Assembly (NCBI GenBank): GCA_029265085.1
Contig: JAJUJY010000212.1
Span: forward strand, 1 to 6,473
Direction of reading: 5' to 3'
DNA from: Chloroflexota bacterium
Lineage (GTDB): Bacteria; Chloroflexota; Anaerolineae; Anaerolineales; Anaerolineaceae
DNA length: 6,473 bases
Each line of letters starts with the position of its first letter. Position 1 is the stretch's first letter. The translations under genes and the position numbers were made by a program. Below are positions 6,412 through 6,473 of this stretch, in pieces. The notes under the pieces are model-generated. The model was not told where the DNA came from. It did not search any database and saw only the letters and a program-made list of their open reading frames with translations.

Positions 6412-6473
6412 GTAGAATAACTTTATTGTGTGCCAATAAATTCAAAAACCTATATCCTGCAAAACAGAACAGG

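Noticed and set aside
6374..6418. Possible plus-strand promoter (TTGACT at 6374-6379 with TAGAAT at 6413-6418).
   Set aside because: The spacing of 33 bases is far too long, and no other -10 fits the TTGACT.
6435..6452. Possible sigma-54 element on the minus strand (TTGGCAC).
   Set aside because: The required TTGC part at the right spacing is missing.

Overview
The window looks like chromosome from a Chloroflexota bacterium, most likely of the Anaerolineae type. This is inferred from protein style only: multi-GAF signalling proteins, a polytopic sensor with a hydrophobic N-terminal half running into a soluble domain, and a small envelope protein with a Thr-Pro-rich linker. Base composition is moderate and even, and no mobile element, CRISPR array or integrase is visible.

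Layout from left to right. (1) Bases 1-858 on the minus strand hold the 5' part (286 codons) of a membrane sensor protein that runs off the left edge. It has about six or seven hydrophobic segments, then what looks like the start of a GAF-like domain. It has its own extended -10 promoter. (2) Reading the other way, a consensus promoter (952-979) drives a single tRNA-Leu(CAG) gene (1006-1089), closed by a strong intrinsic terminator (1092-1122). (3) A small plus-strand gene (1172-1552) encodes a single-pass FtsB/DivIC-like (septum formation initiator) protein. (4) A short convergent gap (1553-1647) carries two weak dyads. (5) A three-gene minus-strand operon fills 1648-6251: a STAS anti-sigma factor antagonist, an RsbW-like serine kinase/anti-sigma ATPase, and a 1277-residue soluble phosphatase with about six GAF domains before a SpoIIE/RsbU-type PP2C domain. 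(6) Bases 6252-6473 hold the operon promoter and a cluster of ATGGT/ACCAT half-sites, with no gene.

The operon is a complete partner-switching module. By the known logic of the family, the ATPase phosphorylates the STAS protein on a serine (Ser55 is the candidate). The GAF-controlled phosphatase removes that phosphate, and the unphosphorylated STAS protein binds the ATPase and makes it release its target. No sigma factor or other obvious target is encoded in the window, so the output is unknown. The genes are tightly packed: a 21-nt in-frame gap, then a 4-nt TGA/TTG overlap with a TTG start for the phosphatase.

The system is a recognisable variant of a known type, not a wholly new one. The points most worth following are the missing output partner, the six-GAF input array, the half-site cluster at the promoter, and the unusual C-terminal tail of the FtsB-like protein.
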